Shown here: piece by piece, positions 1-4,512 of the stretch
Layout of the letters: the number at the start of each line of letters is the position of its first letter
Numbering within the stretch: the first letter of the stretch is position 1
From: Solirubrobacterales bacterium
Lineage (GTDB): Bacteria; Actinomycetota; Thermoleophilia; Solirubrobacterales; 70-9
Length of the DNA: 5,100 bases
Assembly (NCBI GenBank): GCA_030152505.1
Contig: JASLJO010000307.1
Span: 1 to 5,100, forward strand
Direction of reading: 5' to 3'
The notes under the pieces: generated by a model
Seen by the model: the letters and a program-made list of their open reading frames with translations, nothing else
Told to the model about the DNA's origin: nothing
Database searches by the model: none
Translations under genes and position numbers: made by a program

Positions 1-776
1 CCGAGCAGGTCGACATCCCCGAGGCGGTTGACTTCGTCTACCACCTCGCCTCGCCGGCCAGCCCGATCGACTACCTGCGGCTGCCGCTGCACACGCTCAA
101 GGTCGGCTCGCATGGCACCCACCACATGCTCGGCCTGGCCAAGTGGAAGCGGGCCCGTTTCCTGATCGCCTCGACCAGCGAGGTCTACGGCGACCCCCAG
201 GTGCATCCGCAGACGGAGGACTACTGGGGCCACGTCAACCCGATCGGCCCGCGTGGCGTCTACGACGAGGCGAAGCGCTACGCGGAGGCGCTGACCATGG
301 CCTACCACCGCCAGCAGGGCGTCGACACCGCGATCGTGCGCATCTTCAACACCTACGGGCCGCGAATGCGCGCACACGACGGGCGGGCGATCCCGACCTT
401 CCTGCGCCAGGCGCTGAAGGACCAGAACCTGACCGTGTTCGGCGACGGCAGCCAGACCCGCAGCTTCTGCTACGTCGACGACCTGATCCGCGGCATCGTC
501 GCCCTCGCCGAGTCCGACGTGCACACGCCGGTCAATGTCGGCAACCCCAACGAGTTCACGCTGCTGGAGCTGGCGAAGGCGGTGATCGAGGTGACCGAGT
601 CGCGCTCCGAGATCATCTACGAGCCCCTGCCGGTCGACGACCCCCAGCAACGTCAGCCCGACATCACCCGGGCCCGTGACCTGCTCGGCTGGGAGCCGAA
701 GGTCGAGCTGCGCGAGGGCCTGCAGCGCACGATCGAGCGGGCCGGCGTCGAGAGCCTCGCCGGCGCCTCGGACTGA
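1..776 (+). CDS. UDP-glucuronate decarboxylase (UDP-xylose synthase), 5'-truncated
   Basis: This is an extended short-chain dehydrogenase/reductase that, by family, uses bound NAD+ to oxidise and decarboxylate UDP-glucuronate to UDP-xylose in the cytosol, feeding polysaccharide or glycan synthesis. The first full codon is at position 3 and 257 residues are visible. The family is usually about 310-320 aa, so roughly 55-60 N-terminal residues, with the glycine-rich NAD-binding loop, lie outside the window. Visible in order are HLASPASP (visible residues 14-21), STSEVYGDP (57-65) with the catalytic Ser/Thr and Glu, EDYWGHVNPIGPR, the catalytic YDEAK (Tyr 87, Lys 91), TRSFCYVDDL (152-161), and a typical C-terminus, RQPDITRARDLLGWEP. 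The EDYWGHVNPIGPR block and STSEVYGDP favour UXS over dTDP-glucose dehydratase or UDP-glucose epimerase. It ends 23 nt before the mutase gene and has no evident functional link to it. Confidence 0.93.
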   Translation, partial: EQVDIPEAVDFVYHLASPASPIDYLRLPLHTLKVGSHGTHHMLGLAKWKRARFLIASTSEVYGDPQVHPQTEDYWGHVNPIGPRGVYDEAKRYAEALTMAYHRQQGVDTAIVRIFNTYGPRMRAHDGRAIPTFLRQALKDQNLTVFGDGSQTRSFCYVDDLIRGIVALAESDVHTPVNVGNPNEFTLLELAKAVIEVTESRSEIIYEPLPVDDPQQRQPDITRARDLLGWEPKVELREGLQRTIERAGVESLAGASD

Positions 777-786
777 CGCGTCCGAA

Positions 787-792
787 TATCCT
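787..792 (+). promoter_or_regulatory. Candidate -10 box for a leaderless mcmA transcript
   Basis: TATCCT fits the actinobacterial -10 pattern TANNNT. Its last T lies 7 nt before the A of the mutase ATG at 800, so transcription would start at or next to the start codon. There is no convincing -35 box and only a weak, too-close AGG (794-796) as a ribosome site. A leaderless mRNA would explain the missing Shine-Dalgarno. This is inferred from pattern and spacing only. Confidence 0.35.
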
Positions 793-799
793 CAGGTAG

Positions 800-2443
800 A
801 TGTCCAGCGAGAGCGGAAAGGCCGCGGCCGAAGAGCGCACCACCATTGCCCCTCTCGTGGGCCCCGATGACGAGCGGGTCTTCACCGACTCCGGCATCGA
901 GATCGACCGCCTCTATACCGAGGCGGATGTCGCGCCGGGGCTGGAGGAGCGGCTCGGCGCCCCTGGCGAGCCGCCCTTCACCCGTGGCATCCACGACGGG
1001 ATGTACCGCGATCGGCTCTGGACGATGCGCCAATACGCCGGCTTCGCCACTCCCGAAGACACCAACGAGCGCTATCGCTACCTGATCGAGCACGGTTCGA
1101 CCGGGCTCTCGATGGCATTCGACCTGCCGACCCAGCTCGGCCGCGACTCCGACGACCCGCTCTGCAACGGCGAGGTCGGCCGCACCGGGGTGCCGATCGA
1201 CACGATCGAGGACATGCGGATCTGCTTCAAGGAGATCCCCCTCGACCAGGTCTCGACTTCGATGACGATCAACGCCCCGGCGGCGATCCTGCTGCTGCTC
1301 TACGAGCTGGTCGGCGAGGAGCAGGGGGTGCCGAGCGAGAAGCTGCGCGGCACGGTCCAGAACGACGTGCTCAAGGAGTACATGGCGCGCGGCAACTACA
1401 TCTACCCGCCCGAGCCGACGATGCGCCTCACCACCGACGTCTTCGAGTACTGCCGCGAGAACGTGCCGAAATGGAACACGATTTCGATCTCCGGCTACCA
1501 CATCCGCGAGAAGGGCTGCTCGGCCGTGCAGGAGGTGGCGTTCACCCTCTCCAACGCGATCGCCTACGTCGAAGCGGCGCTCGAGCGCGGGCTGAAGATC
1601 GACGAGTTCGCCCCCCGCCTCGCCTTCTTCTTCAACGGCCACAACAACGTCTTCCAGGAGGTCGCCAAGTTCCGCGCGGTGCGGCGGATGTGGGCGAAGA
1701 TCGTCAAGGAGCGCTTCGGGGCGGAGAACCCGAACTCGATGAAGATCCGCTTCCACACGCAGACGGGCGGGGTGACGCTGCAGGCCCAGCAGCCGGAGGT
1801 CAACATCATCCGCGTCGCCCTGCAGGGCTTCGCCGCCGTCGCGGGGGGCACCCAGTCGCTGCACACCAACGGCTTCGACGAGGCGCTGGCGCTGCCGACC
1901 GAGCGCTCGGCCCGGATCGCCCTGCGCACCCAGCAGGTGCTCGCCCACGAGTCGGGCGTGGCCGACACGGTTGACCCCTTCGCCGGCTCCTACTTCGTCG
2001 AGTCGCTGACCGACGAGGTCGAAGCGCGCTCCTGGGAGCTGATGGAGAAGGTCGAGGAGCTGGGCGGCTCTGTCGAGGCGCTGGAGTTCATGCAGCGCGA
2101 GATCGAGGAGTCGGCGCACTCCTACCACGAGCGCTACAAGAGCGGCCAGGACATCATCGTCGGGGTCAACAAATACGTCACCGACCAGGTCGACGACGTC
2201 GACATCCTCCGCGTCGACCCCGAGTCCGAGCAGCGCCAGCTGGCGCGCCTGAAGGCGTTCAAGGAGTCGCGCGACCAGGCCGCGGTCGAGACCAAGCTCG
2301 AGGAGCTGCGGGCTGTCGCCCGCGGCGAGGGCAACCTGTTGCACCCGATTCGCGCCGCCCTCGCCGCCAGCGCCTCGATCGGCGAGGCCTGCGGCGCGAT
2401 GCGCGACGTCTTCGGCGAATACAAGGGCGGCGCCTTCTTCTAG
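800..2443 (+). CDS. mcmA: Methylmalonyl-CoA mutase large (catalytic) subunit, stand-alone type
   Basis: By family this catalyses the adenosylcobalamin-dependent rearrangement of (R)-methylmalonyl-CoA to succinyl-CoA in propionyl-CoA, odd-chain and branched-chain catabolism. The 547 aa cover the substrate-binding TIM-barrel half and C-terminal linker. No DxHxxG cobalamin motif is present, so a separate B12-binding subunit must be encoded elsewhere. Motifs in order: FTRGIHDGMY (60-69), RLWTMRQYAGF (72-82), MAFDLPTQLG (105-114), STSMTINAPAA (152-162), GTVQNDVLKEYMARG (184-198), PPEPTMRL (203-210), SISGYHIREKG (229-239), RFHTQTGG (317-324), GGTQSLHTN (349-357). Against the Propionibacterium enzyme, Arg72, Tyr79, Arg209 and His234 match Arg82, Tyr89, Arg207 and His244. 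The Tyr/Arg pair favours methylmalonyl-CoA over isobutyryl-CoA (Phe/Gln) or 2-hydroxyisobutyryl-CoA (Ile). His65 replaces Tyr75. Length is normal for archaeal-style large subunits. ATG 800 is preferred; GTG 857 is possible but lacks a ribosome site. Confidence 0.94.
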   Translation: MSSESGKAAAEERTTIAPLVGPDDERVFTDSGIEIDRLYTEADVAPGLEERLGAPGEPPFTRGIHDGMYRDRLWTMRQYAGFATPEDTNERYRYLIEHGSTGLSMAFDLPTQLGRDSDDPLCNGEVGRTGVPIDTIEDMRICFKEIPLDQVSTSMTINAPAAILLLLYELVGEEQGVPSEKLRGTVQNDVLKEYMARGNYIYPPEPTMRLTTDVFEYCRENVPKWNTISISGYHIREKGCSAVQEVAFTLSNAIAYVEAALERGLKIDEFAPRLAFFFNGHNNVFQEVAKFRAVRRMWAKIVKERFGAENPNSMKIRFHTQTGGVTLQAQQPEVNIIRVALQGFAAVAGGTQSLHTNGFDEALALPTERSARIALRTQQVLAHESGVADTVDPFAGSYFVESLTDEVEARSWELMEKVEELGGSVEALEFMQREIEESAHSYHERYKSGQDIIVGVNKYVTDQVDDVDILRVDPESEQRQLARLKAFKESRDQAAVETKLEELRAVARGEGNLLHPIRAALAASASIGEACGAMRDVFGEYKGGAFF

Positions 2444-2462
2444 CCGAGGGCGTTCGTCTCTG

Positions 2463-2518
2463 GCGCGCGTATCCGATATCGACCCCAGTCAGGTGTGGTC
2501 GATATCGGATACGCGCGC
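2463..2518. repeat. Hairpin H1: perfect 22-bp inverted repeat with 12-nt loop
   Basis: The arms 2463-2484 and 2497-2518 are perfectly complementary over 22 bp and enclose the loop CCAGTCAGGTGT (2485-2496). It starts 19 nt after the mutase stop and overlaps the 3' end of the convergent minus-strand gene, whose TGA (2491-2489) lies in the loop. Neither strand has a T-tract after the stem, so it is not a classical intrinsic terminator. It could still halt transcription from both convergent genes. It is the inverted counterpart of the hairpin at 3410-3461, sharing its loop exactly. Confidence 0.95.
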
Positions 2519-3424
2519 ACGAAGCATTGCTGCGGCACGTTGAAGCTCTCGCCGGACCAGGGTTGGTTCGTACTTGATCTCGTAATGGGTGAAGCGAAGC
2601 GGGGTCATGCCGGCAAGCGCGTGGGCGCGGTTGCGGCGGGCGTCGCGCGTCTGCGATGAAGCCGTGCGGTGATAGCGCAGGCCGTCGGTCTCGATCACGA
2701 GGCCCAGGTCAGGCCAGTGGAAGTCGACTTCCCAGCCGTTGACGATCTGTTTGCTGAGCGGGAGCGGAAGCCCAGCTTCGGCAGCGATTGGGCGAAAGAA
2801 GATCTCGAGGTCGGAGTCGGAAAGGCGGAAGGTTCGCTTGTCGAGGAGTTTGCGTAAGTGTGGCGCCCCTGGCTCGCCTTCGTAGCGGTCGAGCGCCGTT
2901 CGCAGGGCTTCGGGATCAGTGAGGTCGTGCTTGTCCGCTTCGTTGACAGCTCGCTCTACGGCGATCGGGTCCAGTTCGGTGGACAGGTCGACAAGCGTCC
3001 GCGTCACGGCGGTCACGGGAATGTGGTCTTTGATCACGACATCCTCCGGCCGAAGCTTTGGTCGGCTGCGGACCTTCAAGCCGGGACGCTTGAGTTCGGA
3101 GCGTCGTCCCACGCTCACGTCGATGCAACCGGGTTGCTCTCTGGCGATTCCCCATAGCGCCGCTGCGCTGCGATAGCTCAGCACTGCCCCTTCTCCACAT
3201 GCGAGCACCGCGGCCATCCATCGGCGCTTCGAGCTGAGCGTCGGCCAGCCGACCGCGTAGACCCCGTGCATTACTGGATGCAGGCGCCCATGCGCAACGC
3301 GGTGCTCGATTGACCGCGACCCAAAGCCCAGTCCCAACAGCTGCTGCCGCGTCAGGATCCCATGCTGCCTCCCGGCCAGTTCCCAGGCCCGCCTGCTGCG
3401 TTTGTCGTTGCGCCCATCCGACAT
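2489..3424 (-). CDS. AbiEi-like antitoxin domain + DUF559 nuclease-like domain protein
   Basis: A 311-aa protein of a type common in actinobacteria. Residues about 13-59 resemble the N-terminal winged-helix domain of AbiEi-family (type IV) antitoxins: ELAGRQHGILTRQQLLGLG followed by RLHPVMHGVYAVG. A middle AbiEi-like region follows to about residue 150 (SYRSAAALWGI; VTRTLVDLS). Residues about 200-300 resemble DUF559, a Vsr-like PD-(D/E)xK fold: SDSDLEIFF with Glu207, WEVDFHWP with Asp234, and VIETDGLRYH with Glu245 and Asp247. Family knowledge suggests DNA binding with self-repression at the N-terminus and possible nuclease activity at the C-terminus; neither is proven for this architecture. 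No AbiEii nucleotidyltransferase partner is adjacent. ATG 3424 is chosen because AGGTG lies 6 nt upstream and family similarity begins soon after; a TTG at 3496 would add 24 unsupported residues. Codon use is less G/C-biased than in neighbours. Confidence 0.85.
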   Translation of the reverse strand: MSDGRNDKRSRRAWELAGRQHGILTRQQLLGLGFGSRSIEHRVAHGRLHPVMHGVYAVGWPTLSSKRRWMAAVLACGEGAVLSYRSAAALWGIAREQPGCIDVSVGRRSELKRPGLKVRSRPKLRPEDVVIKDHIPVTAVTRTLVDLSTELDPIAVERAVNEADKHDLTDPEALRTALDRYEGEPGAPHLRKLLDKRTFRLSDSDLEIFFRPIAAEAGLPLPLSKQIVNGWEVDFHWPDLGLVIETDGLRYHRTASSQTRDARRNRAHALAGMTPLRFTHYEIKYEPTLVRRELQRAAAMLRARVSDIDHT

Positions 3425-3461
3425 TGACCACACCTGACTGGGGTAAATGTCGGATGGGCGC
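3410..3461. repeat. Hairpin H2: 20-bp inverted repeat with 12-nt loop over the AbiEi-DUF559 start
   Basis: The arms 3410-3429 and 3442-3461 pair at 19 of 20 positions (one G/A mismatch, 3426 with 3445) around the loop ACACCTGACTGG (3430-3441). That loop is the exact reverse complement of the H1 loop. The left arm contains the minus-strand ATG (3424-3422) and its first codons (MSDGR), and the loop supplies AGGTG. Winged-helix AbiEi proteins are known to bind inverted repeats in their own promoters, so an operator role is plausible. No clear -10/-35 pair was found beside it. Confidence 0.93.
3431..3435 (-). promoter_or_regulatory. Shine-Dalgarno-like AGGTG in the H2 loop
   Basis: Read on the minus strand, AGGTG lies 6 nt before ATG 3424. 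This spacing decides the start over the upstream TTG at 3496. In RNA the motif would be in the exposed loop while the ATG would be paired in the stem, an arrangement that could limit translation. Confidence 0.6.
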
Positions 3462-3537
3462 CGATTCGCCCCTGGGAGGTCTTGCCCAGCTCGCAAAGTG
3501 GGGAAGGAACCGGCGGCGTTGGGTTGAAGCGGCTCGC

Positions 3538-3747
3538 ATGATCGAGGCAGCGCGGACGCTGATGAAGTCTGAGCCTGAACTCGCCGACCTCATCGCCGAG
3601 GTCGAGGGAGTCGAGGTGACGATGGCCGAGAAGGGCTTCGGCACCCGGGTCGAGCTGCGCGCCGACGAGCGGTCCGGCATCGAAGCGGCCGACCTGGAGC
3701 GCTTCCTCGATCGCCTTGCCGAGCCGCAGAAGAAGCCCTTCGCCTAA
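3538..3747 (+). CDS. Small protein of unknown function (69 aa)
   Basis: I do not recognise this protein. It begins MIEAARTLMKSEPELADLIA and ends RFLDRLAEPQKKPFA, with GFGTRVELRADE in the middle. It appears soluble and charged, with probable helices at both ends and no membrane segment or signal peptide. Third codon positions are almost all G or C from about 3538 onward, as expected for a real gene here, but much less so upstream; this is why ATG 3538 is chosen. No strong ribosome site precedes it. An in-frame ATG at 3454, inside hairpin H2 and 10 nt after a GGGG run, would give 97 aa. The open frame extending further left overlaps the minus-strand gene and is unlikely. It may be cotranscribed with the secreted-protein gene that starts 18 nt later. 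It could also be the surviving 3' end of a gene disrupted by the hairpin unit. Confidence 0.6.
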   Translation: MIEAARTLMKSEPELADLIAEVEGVEVTMAEKGFGTRVELRADERSGIEAADLERFLDRLAEPQKKPFA

Positions 3748-3750
3748 CCG

Positions 3751-3756
3751 AGGAGA
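3751..3756 (+). promoter_or_regulatory. Ribosome binding site fixing a TTG start
   Basis: AGGAGA, 9 nt before TTG 3766, is the best Shine-Dalgarno in the window. The TTG is immediately followed by a textbook signal-peptide sequence, and no in-frame ATG is close, so the rare start codon is well supported. Confidence 0.7.
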
Positions 3757-3765
3757 CGATCCATC

Positions 3766-4488
3766 TTGAAGCTGAGCAAGCACCTGACCTTCGCCAACGC
3801 GATCTCCTGCATCGCCCTCTTCGTCGCGCTCAGCGGTGCGGCCTACGCAGCCAAGACGACGCTTGGCAACAAGGCCGTGAAGACGAAGAACCTCGCCAAC
3901 GGGGCGGTGACGACGCTCAAACTTCGCGGTGGCTCGGTGACGAACCTGAAGCTCCGCAACGGTGCCGTGACCGGCACGAAAATCGCAACCGGGGCGGTCG
4001 GCTCGACCCAGATCGCCAACGGCGCCGTGCGTTCCGCGGCGCTCGGCGGCGGCGTAATCACCGAAGGCAAGCTGAAAAATGGCGCCGTGACCGAGTCGAA
4101 GCTCTTCAACGGCGCCGTGACCAACTCGAAGATCGCCCCCAACGCGGTTGCCGCCGGCAAGATCCAGGACGGCGCGGTGACGAGCGCCAAACTTGCGGCG
4201 GGCTTCCTCGCGCAGCTGGTAAAGAACGTGTCCTACGTCAACAAATCGAGTGGCGCCGCAAGCGCGACCAGCCCGCAATCGGTTACCGCCGAATGCGCGG
4301 CCGGCAAGCAGGTGGTCGGCGGTGGCGCCAAAATCATCCCGGGCGATGCGACGTCCGTCGAGTTCACCGAATCAACCCCCTTCGCCGCCGGGGACGGCAA
4401 GCGAACCGGCTGGACGGCGGCGGCCAAAACGTCGGACGCCGGCAAAACCTTCGCCGTCGAAGCCTTCGCCATCTGCGCCGAATTCTGA
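3766..4488 (+). CDS. Secreted decapeptide-repeat protein with C-terminal two-cysteine domain
   Basis: A 240-aa protein of unknown function. Residues 1-29 form a Sec-type signal peptide: basic start (MKLSKHL), hydrophobic core (SCIALFVALSGAA), and probable cleavage around AYAA/K. Residues 35-144 are eleven uninterrupted 10-residue repeats close to NGAVTxxKLx, a regular spacing that suggests a beta-solenoid or fibrous rod. Residues about 150-240 form a separate domain with AECAAGKQVVGGGAKI near its start and AFAICAEF at the end. Cys177 and Cys237 could form a disulfide. Proteins with this same layout (a signal peptide containing IALFVALSG, then GAVTxxKL repeats, then a C-AGK-VxGGGA domain) are, to my recollection, numerous in Thermoleophilia genomes. 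There is no LPxTG motif or lipobox, so it is probably released or held non-covalently at the surface. The start is TTG with a strong ribosome site. Translation ends 24 nt before the carboxyltransferase gene, in the same frame. Confidence 0.85.
   Translation: MKLSKHLTFANAISCIALFVALSGAAYAAKTTLGNKAVKTKNLANGAVTTLKLRGGSVTNLKLRNGAVTGTKIATGAVGSTQIANGAVRSAALGGGVITEGKLKNGAVTESKLFNGAVTNSKIAPNAVAAGKIQDGAVTSAKLAAGFLAQLVKNVSYVNKSSGAASATSPQSVTAECAAGKQVVGGGAKIIPGDATSVEFTESTPFAAGDGKRTGWTAAAKTSDAGKTFAVEAFAICAEF
3868..4197 (+). repeat. Eleven tandem 30-bp coding repeats (10-aa period)
   Basis: Each unit encodes a version of NGAVTxxKLx with no change in register: residues 35-44, 45-54, and so on to 135-144. 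The Val and the aliphatic residue before the unit end are the most constant. The best conserved units are residues 45-54, 65-74, 105-114, 115-124 and 135-144. The DNA copies differ at many synonymous sites, so the array is old or under protein-level selection rather than freshly amplified. It is a coding repeat, not CRISPR, because there are no spacers. Confidence 0.9.
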
Positions 4489-4503
4489 GTCTTAAATAGA
4501 CTC
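4487..4503. repeat. Short inverted repeat in the secreted protein / pccB gap
   Basis: GAGTCT (4487-4492) and AGACTC (4498-4503) are exact 6-bp complements separated by TAAAT. The repeat overlaps the preceding TGA stop and sits 9 nt before the pccB ATG. It is a possible operator; it is too short and T-poor to be a convincing terminator. Confidence 0.5.
4497..4502 (+). promoter_or_regulatory. Candidate -10 box for pccB
   Basis: TAGACT fits TANNNT and ends 10 nt before the ATG at 4513, giving a predicted leader of only a few bases. No Shine-Dalgarno precedes the ATG. The layout resembles the one before the mutase gene. The box overlaps the right arm of the short inverted repeat, where a regulator could block it. 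Pattern-based only. Confidence 0.3.
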
Positions 4504-4512
4504 CCGCGCCGC

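Larger units (their letters stand above)
2463..3461. mobile_element. Candidate hairpin-bounded cassette carrying one AbiEi-DUF559 gene
   Basis: This 999-bp segment begins and ends with palindromes that are inverted relative to each other. Over the aligned 52 bp, 43 positions agree, including all 12 loop bases. It holds a single gene whose start lies in one hairpin and stop in the other. The gene uses more A/T-ending codons than the mutase and carboxyltransferase genes, and the unit falls between two genes of one metabolic pathway. These facts suggest a mobile or horizontally acquired unit. No transposase is present and no clean target-site duplication is seen, so mobility is inference. The hairpins may instead be regulatory sites belonging to the gene. 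Confidence 0.35.

Noticed and set aside
653..2344. Minus-strand open frame of 563 codons
   Set aside because: It lies antisense to the well-supported decarboxylase and mutase genes. Its Leu/Val/Arg/Asp-rich, low-complexity composition is typical of antisense frames in high-GC coding DNA.
2463..2518. Classical Rho-independent terminator
   Set aside because: The stem is very strong, but no T-tract follows on either strand; other roles are equally likely.
2669..3157. Two consecutive + strand frames (2669-2857, 2858-3157)
   Set aside because: They are antisense to the AbiEi-DUF559 gene, which has recognisable domains and a good start; neither frame shows a known motif.
2453..3474. Target-site duplication TTCGTCTCTG / TTCGCCCCTG flanking the unit
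   Set aside because: Only 8 of 10 positions match, and the right copy is set back 3 nt from the hairpin end; this is within chance for such sequence.
3310..3537. Long N-terminal extension of the small + strand gene
   Set aside because: It overlaps the AbiEi-DUF559 gene on the other strand, spans hairpin H2, and lacks the G/C third-position bias seen after 3538.
3868..4197. CRISPR-like array
   Set aside because: The 30-bp units are contiguous, in frame and without spacers; they encode a protein repeat.
3352..4278. Minus-strand open frame of 308 codons
   Set aside because: It is antisense to the secreted repeat gene and small gene. Its apparent repeats simply mirror the sense-strand decapeptides.
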